A stretch of DNA of 64,000 bases from Halomonas halodenitrificans DSM 735 (GTDB taxonomy: Bacteria > Pseudomonadota > Gammaproteobacteria > Pseudomonadales > Halomonadaceae). Numbering within the stretch: position 1 is the stretch's first letter; every line of letters begins with the position of its first letter. A program made the position numbers and the translations under genes. The notes under the pieces were generated by a model. It was given only the letters and a program-made list of their open reading frames with translations. It had not been told where the DNA came from and did not search any database. Below, piece after piece: positions 26,695 through 36,610 of the stretch. The stretch lies in NCBI RefSeq assembly GCF_000620045.1, contig NZ_JHVH01000003.1:1-64000 (forward strand). Direction: 5' to 3'.

Positions 26695-27891
26695 ATGTCC
26701 CAGGTCATGGAAAGCGTCGAGCACACCCGGGAAGCGCCGGAGATTCTGCTTTATCCGCGCATCCGAAAGTCCCCCTTCTTTTATGCGTCGCGGCGCCATG
26801 GGGTACGCAAGTACAGCGTCTACAATCATCATTATCATCCACGCCTCTATACCGACCCGGTGGACGAGTACTGGGCCCTGGTGCAGGGGGTGACCCTGTG
26901 GGATGTCGGGGTCGAGCGTCAGATCGAGATCGCGGGACCCGATGCCTTCGCCTTCACCCAACGACTGGTCCCCCGGGATATGCGTCACTGCCAGGTCGGG
27001 CAGTGCAAGTATGTCTTCGTCACGGCGCCGGATGGCGGCATCCTCAACGATCCGGTGCTGCTGCGCATCGAGGAGAACCGCTTCTGGTTATCCCTGGCCG
27101 ATAGTGACATCCTGCTCTGGTGCCAGGGCCTCGCCGTCAACTCGGGGCTCGACGTCACCCTGCGCGAGGTGGATGTGGCGCCGGTACAGGTGCAGGGCCC
27201 CAAGGCCAAGGCCGTCATGGTGGACCTGTTCGGTGAAGCCGTGCTCGCCATGGCCTATTACCACCTGATGGAGGCGCAGCTCGACGGCATGTCGGTGGTG
27301 ATCTCGCGTACGGGCTACTCGGGCGAGATCGGCTACGAGATCTATCTGCGCGAGGCCAGCCGCTTCGGAGAAGCCCTGTGGCAGCGGGTCTTCGAGGCCG
27401 GCCGCCCCCACGGCATGCAGGTGATCGGCCCCTGTCATATTCGTCGCATCGAGGGCGGTATCCTCGCCTTCGGCTGCGACATCTGGTACGACACCAATCC
27501 CTTCGAGGTGGGGATGGGGTATGACTGGATGGTGGATCTGCGGGGAGACGATGACTTTATCGGCCGCGCCGCCCTGGAGCGCATCAAGGCCGAAGGGGTG
27601 ACGCGCAAGCTGGTGGGGGTGGAGATCGACGGGCCCAGTGTGGGGTACTTTACCGATGGCGCCATGATCGACGTCTTCCCGGTCCTGGCGGCGGACGGCG
27701 AGCGTATCGGTCGGGTCACCTCGGCCACCTGGTCGCCTCGCCAGGAGCGCAATATCGGCTATGCCATGGTACCCATCGAGCAGGCCGAGCTGGGCACCCC
27801 CCTGCGCATCGAGGCCAATACCGGCCTACAGGATGCCGTCGTCGTGGAGAAGCCCTTCCATGACCCGGCCAAGATCATTCCCAAGGAGTAA
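26695..27891 (+). CDS. DmdA-like THF-dependent demethylase (GcvT family)
   Basis: 398-residue GcvT-fold protein resembling DMSP demethylase DmdA more than glycine-cleavage T protein. Features in common with DmdA as I know it: RKSPFFYASRRHGVRKYSVY, a VxxWDVGVERQIEI block at 66-79, VGQCKYVFV, NDPVLLRIEENRFWLSLADS and RIEGGILAFG (251-260). Where T protein has the catalytic Asp (GGIxDD), this protein has Asn: GGILND at 114-119. The folate-binding Glu block TGYSGEIGYEIY (206-217) is intact. It would move a methyl group from an onium substrate to THF, giving 5-methyl-THF. ATG 26695 has GGGGAGGAGAG upstream. The MetF-like gene starts 7 bases after its stop. Confidence 0.8.
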   Translation: MSQVMESVEHTREAPEILLYPRIRKSPFFYASRRHGVRKYSVYNHHYHPRLYTDPVDEYWALVQGVTLWDVGVERQIEIAGPDAFAFTQRLVPRDMRHCQVGQCKYVFVTAPDGGILNDPVLLRIEENRFWLSLADSDILLWCQGLAVNSGLDVTLREVDVAPVQVQGPKAKAVMVDLFGEAVLAMAYYHLMEAQLDGMSVVISRTGYSGEIGYEIYLREASRFGEALWQRVFEAGRPHGMQVIGPCHIRRIEGGILAFGCDIWYDTNPFEVGMGYDWMVDLRGDDDFIGRAALERIKAEGVTRKLVGVEIDGPSVGYFTDGAMIDVFPVLAADGERIGRVTSATWSPRQERNIGYAMVPIEQAELGTPLRIEANTGLQDAVVVEKPFHDPAKIIPKE

Positions 27892-27897
27892 GGCGTG

Positions 27898-28761
27898 ATG
27901 ATGTCGAACCGCTTCGAGCTGATGCCTATCGCCGGCATGCAGGAGGCGGCCCTGGCCCTGCCGGCAGGCGCCACGGTGACCGTGACCTGCTCGCCGCGCC
28001 ATGGCCTCGAGCGTACCCTCGAGGCCACCGAATGGCTGGTCGCGTCGGGGTTCCGTGCGGTGCCACACCTGGCGGCCCGCTGGGTACGCGACGCCGACCA
28101 TCTGCAGCAGTCACTCGAGCGCCTGGCGGCGCTGGGTGTCGATGATGCCTTCGTGGTGGGCGGCGACGTGGAGCGCCCGGTGGGAGACTATCCCCATGGA
28201 CTGTCACTGCTCCAGGCCATGGATGGCCTGGCACTGCGGCCGGCGCGGGTGGGGATTCCTGCCTATCCCGAGGGGCATCATGCCATCGCCGATGAGGCCC
28301 TGGCGCGTGACCTCGTCGCCAAGGCGGAGCTGGCCGACTATGCCGTGACCCAGATGTGTTTCGAGGCCGACCCGCTACTGGCCTGGCGCAGGCGCCAGGC
28401 ACGGCTCGGGCTTTCCTTGCCGATATATGCCGGCATCCCCGGGGTAATAGAGCCCCGGCGGCTGCTAACCATCGCCATGCGCCTGGGGCTCGGCCCCTCG
28501 GTGCGCACGCTGCGTCGCCAGACGGGCTGGCTGGGGCGGCTGCTGCGGCCCTCGGCCTTCCAGCCGGACGCCCTGCTGGAGGGCGTGGCGCCGCTTCTGC
28601 ACGATGACTCCGCCGGCTTTGCCGGCCTGCATGTCTACACCTTCAACCGAGTCGAGCCCACCCTGCGCTGGCTGGAGGCGCGGCGGGACCTGATTTGCGG
28701 TGGGGCGGGCGATGCGTCGGCTGCTGGTGTCGAGGCGTCAGCCGGCGAGCCCCTGGCATGA
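27898..28761 (+). CDS. Methylenetetrahydrofolate reductase-like protein (MetF family)
   Basis: 287-residue TIM-barrel flavoprotein relative of MetF. The N-terminal FELMP (Glu7) matches the catalytic FEFFP; GGDVE (Asp90) matches the RGDLP loop; PAYPEGHH (121-128), TQMCFE (151-156), GIPGVIEP and LHVYTFNR all align with MetF blocks. Overall it is divergent, so it is probably not the biosynthetic MetF but a dedicated paralogue that converts 5-methyl-THF produced by the upstream demethylase to methylene-THF (inference). AAGGAG in the end of the previous gene serves as the Shine-Dalgarno; GTG 27895 and ATG 27901 are alternatives. Confidence 0.82.
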   Translation: MMSNRFELMPIAGMQEAALALPAGATVTVTCSPRHGLERTLEATEWLVASGFRAVPHLAARWVRDADHLQQSLERLAALGVDDAFVVGGDVERPVGDYPHGLSLLQAMDGLALRPARVGIPAYPEGHHAIADEALARDLVAKAELADYAVTQMCFEADPLLAWRRRQARLGLSLPIYAGIPGVIEPRRLLTIAMRLGLGPSVRTLRRQTGWLGRLLRPSAFQPDALLEGVAPLLHDDSAGFAGLHVYTFNRVEPTLRWLEARRDLICGGAGDASAAGVEASAGEPLA

Positions 28762-28955
28762 CCCACGCCTCGACTGTCGTTATCTGACGACGCCCGGGGA
28801 AGGTATGTGGAAGTCGTCGCCGATACCGCTTCGATAGTGCTCATCTCTCTATACTGTGGCTCGTCGGATAGCGACGGGTTGCGCCCCGTCTCATTGCCAC
28901 AGGCCGTCATGGTCATTCGTACCTGGGGCTCGAGCGTGATTTAAGGAGATGACAG

Positions 28956-29624
28956 ATGAACAAGTCGCTAGCGGTCGGCACGACACTGGCCGTACTGGGG
29001 CTGGGTAGCATGGCCTTTGGGGCCTGGGAGATCCAGCAGTCGCGTGGACCCGAGTACGCGGAGATCCTGGCGGTACAGCCCGCGACCCATAGCGTGGAGC
29101 GTCCACGTGAGGTCTGCGAGGACGTGGAGCGGGTGGTGAGTGAACAGGTACCGATTCAGGCGCCTGTCAACACGCCTGCCTCCGGCTCGGCGGCCAGTCA
29201 TGACCCGCATCGCATCGCCGGCAGTGCGGCCGGTGCCATCGTCGGTGGCCTGCTGGGTAACCAGGTCGGCGGCGGTAGCGGCAAGAAGATCGCCACCGTG
29301 GCCGGCGCCATCGGCGGCGCCCTGGCCGGACGAGAAGTGCAGGAACGCGTCGAGGCGCGCCAGCATGCCCAGGCCGGCTCACAGGTTCAGTACGAGACGC
29401 GTTACGAGACCCGCGAGCGGGTGGTGATCGAGGAGCAGTGCGAGACGCATATGGAGGCGCATGAGGAGACGCTTGGCTACGACGTCACCTATCGCCTCGA
29501 TGGCGAGGAATTCTCCCGGCGTCTGGAGTCGGCTCCCCAGGCCGAGCGCCTGCCGGTGATCGACGGTGAGGTGCAATGGCAGGCGGGATCCGAAGGCGGG
29601 GAGGCCGAGTCGACCGAGGCCTAA
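28956..29624 (+). CDS. Glycine-zipper 2TM envelope protein
   Basis: 222-residue envelope protein. An N-terminal hydrophobic segment (MNKSLAVGTTLAVLGLGSMA) acts as signal or anchor. The central glycine zipper, RIAGSAAGAIVGGLLGNQVGG then KKIATVAGAIGGALAGRE (about residues 87-128), resembles SlyB/PcP and Rickettsia 17-kDa antigens. The C-terminal 95 residues are charged, with repeated YETR, Glu-rich stretches and a conserved C-x-T pattern as in other DUF-type glycine-zipper proteins. Start preceded by AAGGAG. It stands alone, 194 bases after the MetF-like gene; function beyond envelope location unknown. Confidence 0.85.
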   Translation: MNKSLAVGTTLAVLGLGSMAFGAWEIQQSRGPEYAEILAVQPATHSVERPREVCEDVERVVSEQVPIQAPVNTPASGSAASHDPHRIAGSAAGAIVGGLLGNQVGGGSGKKIATVAGAIGGALAGREVQERVEARQHAQAGSQVQYETRYETRERVVIEEQCETHMEAHEETLGYDVTYRLDGEEFSRRLESAPQAERLPVIDGEVQWQAGSEGGEAESTEA

Positions 29625-29768
29625 GGCCCTGGACGGGCAAGCCAGGGATGGCACCAGGCCGTCGGTCTCGTTTTCTTTTATAAACTTGTTTTATTGTAAT
29701 GGAGTTGTATCGATTTTTCGGTCGGGGAGGGGTAGCCTGTGATGATTCGCTTTCACAGGAGGTGCCCC

Positions 29769-29954
29769 ATGTTCGGACTCTTCAAGACGGATCCGGTGAA
29801 GAAGCTGCAGAAGGCCTACGAGTATAAGCTCGAGCAGGCGATGCAGGCCGCCCGCAATGGCGACATGCGCGCCAACGCCTCCCTCACCGAGGAGGCGGAG
29901 GCGCTGCGCGCGCAGATCGACAAGTACAAGCAGGAGAGTGAGCCCGGGACCTAG
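29769..29954 (+). CDS. Small conserved protein (DUF6435-like)
   Basis: 61-residue charged protein MFGLFKTDPVKKLQKAYEYK continuing into a helical EQAMQAARNGDMRANASLTEEA segment. It matches small proteins of the Lacal_2735/DUF6435 type, of unknown function. The whole chain could be one or two amphipathic helices; no signal peptide. A near-perfect Shine-Dalgarno (AGGAGGTG) stands 5 bases upstream, and a short AT-rich stretch (29671-29720) unusual for this window precedes it, suggesting its own promoter and strong translation. An upstream in-frame ATG (29742) has no such signal. Confidence 0.8.
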   Translation: MFGLFKTDPVKKLQKAYEYKLEQAMQAARNGDMRANASLTEEAEALRAQIDKYKQESEPGT

Positions 29955-29965
29955 AGGGCCCGGGC
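29942..29965. terminator. Hairpin at the end of the DUF6435-like gene
   Basis: GCCCGGG (29942-29948), 10-nt loop, CCCGGGC (29959-29965). The stem includes the stop region of the small gene and lies 26 bases from the convergent gatB stop. No T-run, so termination is only possible. Confidence 0.4.
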
Positions 29966-29991
29966 GGGGGAGTCGGCCGGCGCGCCCGGCA

Positions 29992-31460
<1,469 letters not shown>

Positions 31461-31461
<1 letters not shown>

Positions 31462-32936
31462 CAGGCGTTCTCCTCGGCGAGCTCGGGGCGACGCAGGTGC
31501 CAGTCGGTGGCCTGCTGGAAGCGGTGGGCGACATTCAGCAGGCGCTGTTCGGCGAAGTGGGTGCCCAGAATCTGCAGGCCTACGGGGCGGCCCTCCGCGG
31601 GGCGCTTGCCCACGAAGCCGGCCGGCACGCTGATGCCGGGGATCCCGGCCAGGTTGACGGCGATGGTGTAGATATCCTGCAGGTACATGGAGACCGGGTC
31701 CTTCTGGGCCCCGAGGTCGAAGGCCGGGGTCGGGGTGGTCGGGCCCATCAGCACATCGACGTCCTGGAAGGCATCGAGGAAGTCCTGACGGATCAGACGG
31801 CGTACCTGCTGGGCCTTCTTGTAGTAGGCGTCGAAGAAGCCCTCGGAAAGGGTGTGGGTGCCGATCAGGATGCGCCGCTGGACCTCCTCGCCGAAGCCCT
31901 CGGCGCGGGAGCGCTTGTAGAGGTCGACCAGGTCGCTGGGATTCTCGCAGCGATGGCCGAAGCGCACGCCGTCGTAGCGCGACAGGTTGGAGGACGCCTC
32001 CGCCGGGGCGATCACGTAGTAGGCCGGGACAGCATAGTGGGTGTGGGGCAGGCTGACCTCGCGTACCGTGGCACCCAGCGACTCGTAGACCGATATCGCC
32101 TCGCGTACGGCGGCTTCCACCGCGGGGTCGAGGCCGTCGCCGAAGTACTCCTTCGGCAGGCCGATCTTGAGGCCGGTCAGCGGTGCGGCGAGTTCCGCGG
32201 TGTAGTCGGGTACGCCGCGTGCCACACAGGTGGAATCCCGGGCGTCGTGGCCGGCGATGGTGTTCATCAGCAGCGCGCAGTCTTCGGCGGTGCGTGCCAT
32301 GGGGCCGGCCTGGTCGAGGCTCGAGGCGTAGGCGATGATGCCCCAGCGGGAGACCCGGCCATAGGTGGGCTTCAATCCGGTGATGCCACAGAAGGCGGCG
32401 GGCTGGCGGATCGAGCCACCGGTGTCGGTGCCCAGGGCGGCGGGGGCCAGGCCGGCGGCCACCGCGGCGGCGCTGCCCCCGGAGGAGCCGCCGGGCACGG
32501 CAGTGCTGTCCCAGGGGTTCTTGACCGCGCCGAAGGCGCTGTTCTCGTTGGAGGAGCCCATGGCGAACTCGTCCAGATTGGCCTTGCCGAGGCTTACCGT
32601 ACCGGCGGCCTTGAGCCGTTCCACGACGCCGGCATCGTAGGGGGCGACGAAGTCGGCCAGCATCCTGGAACCGGCGGTGGTCAGCACGCCGTCGGTACAG
32701 AACAGGTCCTTGATCGCCACCGGCAGGCCGGTCAGCGGCCCGGCGTCGCCCTGGGCGCGAGCGGCATCGGCGTGGTCTGCCGCCTCTCGTGCCGCGTCGG
32801 GCGTGACGGTAATAAAGCTGTTGAGGGCGCCATCGAGGCGCTCGATACGCCCGAGCTGATGTTCGGTCAGCTCGCGGCTGGTGAACTCGCCCGCCGCGAG
32901 GCTGGCGGAGAGTTCGGTCAGTGTCTTGTCATGCAT
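31461..32936 (-). CDS. gatA: Asp-tRNA(Asn)/Glu-tRNA(Gln) amidotransferase subunit A
   Basis: Glutaminase subunit of GatCAB, an amidase-signature enzyme that frees ammonia from glutamine. 491 residues. The Lys-cisSer-Ser triad is visible as VAIKDLF (Lys), [14 protein letters not shown] and [16 protein letters not shown]. The substrate channel region [20 protein letters not shown] and the C-terminal [17 protein letters not shown] are conserved. Spaced 26 bases from gatC and overlapping gatB by one base, so the three form an operon. Confidence 0.98.
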
Positions 32937-32962
32937 GGGCCAAAGGCTCCGTAGGCAGTGGC

Positions 32963-33250
32963 TTACTCGACGACGCGGGGTACCAGATAAAGGCCGTTTT
33001 CCACCGCCGGGGCGCAGCGCTGGAAGTGGTCACGCCGGTCAGGCTCGGTAACGTTATCGGCGCGCAGGCGCTGGGTGGCGTCAAGCGGGTGGGCCAGGGG
33101 GGCAATGCCCTCGGTGTCCAGTGCCTGGAGGCGGTCGACCATCTCGAGGATGCGGCCGAGGTCATCCAGGTAGTGGGTGGCGTCGTCGTCGGAGAGGCCG
33201 AGGCGGGCAAGATGCGCCGCCCTGAGCACGTCAGCGTGTTCAAGCGCCAT
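32963..33250 (-). CDS. gatC: Asp-tRNA(Asn)/Glu-tRNA(Gln) amidotransferase subunit C
   Basis: Small belt-like subunit that holds GatA and GatB together. 95 residues, typical. Conserved [20 protein letters not shown] at the N-terminus, [21 protein letters not shown] in the middle and [16 protein letters not shown] at the C-terminus. First gene of gatCAB, divergent from mreB across 173 bases that must hold both promoters. Presence of gatCAB implies the indirect route to Gln-tRNA and/or Asn-tRNA; a direct synthetase is not excluded. Confidence 0.96.
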   Translation of the reverse strand: MALEHADVLRAAHLARLGLSDDDATHYLDDLGRILEMVDRLQALDTEGIAPLAHPLDATQRLRADNVTEPDRRDHFQRCAPAVENGLYLVPRVVE

Positions 33251-33411
33251 GAGTCGGGTGTCCTCGGTGGAGAAAATCAGGGCCTAGAAGTTACCATATT
33301 CGGCGACGTCCGGGCAGGGCTTCGACGCGGGGTGGCCGAGGGGATTTGCTTGCTGCAGAGGGGGTGCGGTGATACCGTTTGCCTCCGCACAGGGTTCCCG
33401 GACTGCACTAG

Positions 33412-34461
<1,050 letters not shown>

Positions 34462-34476
34462 CCCGGGAGACGCGCC

Positions 34477-35427
34477 ATCAAGCCGCTGTTCTCGCAAGGG
34501 TCGCTGCCCGTCTATCGTCTGCTGGTGTGCGCAACCGTCGCGGTGGCGCTGATGGTCGCCGACCTGCGGCTGTCCCGCATGGAAGAGGTGCGTGCCCAGC
34601 TCAGCACGGCGGTGGCTCCCATCCAGTGGGTCGTCAGTCTCCCCAGCAGCGTGTTGAGCTGGGGGACCCTGGTGCTATCCGACCAGCGTGTCCTGGTGGA
34701 TGAAAACCGTCGGCTACGCGAACAGATCCTGACCCTGTCCCATCGTGTGCAGCGCATGGCGGACCTTACCGCCGAGAACGTGCGTCTGCGCGAGCTGCTC
34801 TTCGCCGCCCGCCAGCATGACATGCCTTTCATTACCGCCGAGCTGCTGTCGCTGGATCCCGACCCCTTCGCCCATCAGATGGTGTTGGACCGCGGTCGCC
34901 GCGATGGCGTGCAGGTGGGACAGCCGGTAATGGATGCCGCGGGCCTGGTGGGACAGGTGACCTCGGTGTTGGCCTATTCCAGTCGTGTCCTGATGGTGGC
35001 CGATGCCAGTCATGCGCTGCCGGTGCGGGTCAACCGTAACGGCCTGCGCTTTATCCTGCAGGGCGGCGGGCGCTACGATAGCCTCAATGTATTGCACGTC
35101 CCCGATACCGCCGATATCCGTAAGGGTGATCTGCTGGTGACATCGGGTCTCGCCGGCCGCTTTCCCCCGGGCTATCCGGTAGGGCGGGTCGACGCCGTGG
35201 TCCATGACCCCGGCGAGCCCTTCGCCAGGGTCACCGCCGCCCCGGTGGCCCAGCTACAGCGCTCTCGGCACTTCCTCCTGCTGTATCCGCCCAGCCGGCC
35301 CCGTTTCGATGCCCTCGGTTGGGAGGGCGACATCAGTGTGGCAGCCATCGAGTCGGCCCTGGCGGTGGTCGATGACGAAGATGCCCGGCAGGCCGCTACC
35401 CTTGGTGACCACGAGGAGACACGTTGA
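34477..35427 (+). CDS. mreC: Rod-shape protein MreC, apparently starting at ATC
   Basis: Bitopic periplasmic partner of MreB/RodA/PBP2. About 316 residues from codon 34477, which is ATC. From there the chain reads (M)KPLFSQGSLPVYRLLVCA, the usual KPLF-type N-terminus just before the membrane helix (about 15-32). GGGAG lies 7 bases before the ATC and no ATG, GTG or TTG exists in frame between the mreB stop and GTG 34525. Starting at 34525 would remove the cytoplasmic tail and half of the helix. After it come a coiled coil (LVDENRRLREQILTLSHRVQ) and the MreC beta domains. The stop overlaps mreD by one base. Either a rare non-ATG start or a mutated/misread ATG. Confidence 0.88.
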   Translation: MKPLFSQGSLPVYRLLVCATVAVALMVADLRLSRMEEVRAQLSTAVAPIQWVVSLPSSVLSWGTLVLSDQRVLVDENRRLREQILTLSHRVQRMADLTAENVRLRELLFAARQHDMPFITAELLSLDPDPFAHQMVLDRGRRDGVQVGQPVMDAAGLVGQVTSVLAYSSRVLMVADASHALPVRVNRNGLRFILQGGGRYDSLNVLHVPDTADIRKGDLLVTSGLAGRFPPGYPVGRVDAVVHDPGEPFARVTAAPVAQLQRSRHFLLLYPPSRPRFDALGWEGDISVAAIESALAVVDDEDARQAATLGDHEETR

Positions 35428-35921
35428 TGGCCGCTCCCTCCGCCGCCAACCTGGCACTCCCCTGGATCTGGTTCTCCCTGTTGCTGGCTCTCTGTCTGCA
35501 GGTAATGCCGCTGGCGGAGGGCTGGCAGGTATGGCGACCCGACTGGCTGGGATTGATGCTGGTCTACTGGTGCATGAAGACACCCTTTCGGGTCGGTGTC
35601 CTCCATGCCTTCGTGCTGGGCATACTACTTGACCTCATCGATGGAGCGGTGCTGGGACAGAATGCCCTGTTACTGTCGTTACTGGCTTTCCTGTGCGCCC
35701 TGATCCAGCCACGCTTCCGTGCCTATTCACTGCTTCAGCAGGCATTGATGGTCCTGGTGCTGCTGGGCTGTGTGCAGCTTCTCGAGCAGTGGCTTCGCAC
35801 CCTGCTGGGGCCCTTCGCCATTCATCTTTCCTTTCTGGCGCCGTCGTTGATCGGTGCTCTGCTCTGGCCCTGGTTTGCCACCCTCTTGAACGCCCTGGGG
35901 CGGCGCCTGTCCGGTAGCTGA
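35427..35921 (+). CDS. mreD: Rod-shape protein MreD
   Basis: Small integral membrane protein of the elongasome. 164 residues, nearly all hydrophobic with five to six predicted helices; WRPDWLGLMLVYWCMKTPFR and GILLDLIDGAVLGQNALLLS are conserved. ATG shares one base with the mreC stop (TTGATGG). The charged tail LNALGRRLSG ends the protein. Location and overlap support the call as strongly as the sequence. Confidence 0.95.
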   Translation: MAAPSAANLALPWIWFSLLLALCLQVMPLAEGWQVWRPDWLGLMLVYWCMKTPFRVGVLHAFVLGILLDLIDGAVLGQNALLLSLLAFLCALIQPRFRAYSLLQQALMVLVLLGCVQLLEQWLRTLLGPFAIHLSFLAPSLIGALLWPWFATLLNALGRRLSGS

Positions 35922-35934
35922 TCGGAGTTTTCTC

Positions 35935-36531
35935 ATGTCCGTGACCGCTTCTCCCGTGCTTTGCCTGGCCTCTGCCTCGCCGAGGCGGCGTGACCTGCTG
36001 GCCTCCATCGGTGTGCCCTTGCAGCCATGCCCGGTGGATATCGACGAATCCACGCTTCCCGGCGAGGGGGCCGAGGCCTATGTCATGCGCCTGGCCCGCG
36101 AAAAGGCCCTGGCCGGCTCGCGGCTGACGCAGCTGCCGACGCTGGGCTCCGATACCGCGGTGGTTCGCGATGGCGAGATTCTCGGCAAGCCCGAGGGTCC
36201 CGAGCACGCCGCCGGCATGTTGCGCTCCCTGGCCGGTCGCGAGCATCGGGTGCTCACCGCCGTGGCGGTGGTCGGTCCTGCCGGCCTGCTCGAGTGCTGT
36301 GTCGCGACTCGGGTAGCCATGCGTGAGATCTCCGGTGCCGAGATCGATGCCTACTGGGCGACCGGGGAGCCCGCCGACAAGGCCGGTGGCTATGCCATCC
36401 AGGGGCGCGCGGCGGTATTTATCGAGCGCATCGCCGGCAGTCATTCCGCGGTGGTGGGTCTGCCGCTTTACGAGACCGCCGAGCTGCTGCGTCAGCAGGG
36501 TGTGGCGTTATGGGACGGTGCCCTGCGCTGA
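35935..36531 (+). CDS. maf: Maf-type nucleotide pyrophosphatase (dTTP/UTP type, YhdE-like)
   Basis: House-cleaning pyrophosphatase that hydrolyses canonical dTTP/UTP and modified nucleotides. 198 residues. LCLASASPRRRDLLASIGV with the SxSPRR phosphate motif, REKALAG, LGSDTAVV with catalytic Asp, YWATGEPADKAGGYAIQGRA and VVGLPLYET. The gene position between mreD and rng is that of yhdE in E. coli. GGAG 8 bases before ATG. Downstream gap to rng is 79 bases. Confidence 0.95.
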   Translation: MSVTASPVLCLASASPRRRDLLASIGVPLQPCPVDIDESTLPGEGAEAYVMRLAREKALAGSRLTQLPTLGSDTAVVRDGEILGKPEGPEHAAGMLRSLAGREHRVLTAVAVVGPAGLLECCVATRVAMREISGAEIDAYWATGEPADKAGGYAIQGRAAVFIERIAGSHSAVVGLPLYETAELLRQQGVALWDGALR

Positions 36532-36610
36532 CCCGCATCCCGGATCAACGCCTTGAGTCGCCGACACTATGTCATAATGGCTGCAAAGCATTCTGGACAA
36601 GGACTTCCGT

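Noticed and set aside
26695..27891. Calling the DmdA-like gene glycine-cleavage gcvT
   Set aside because: The catalytic Asp is Asn, no gcvH or gcvP is nearby, and several blocks look like DmdA.
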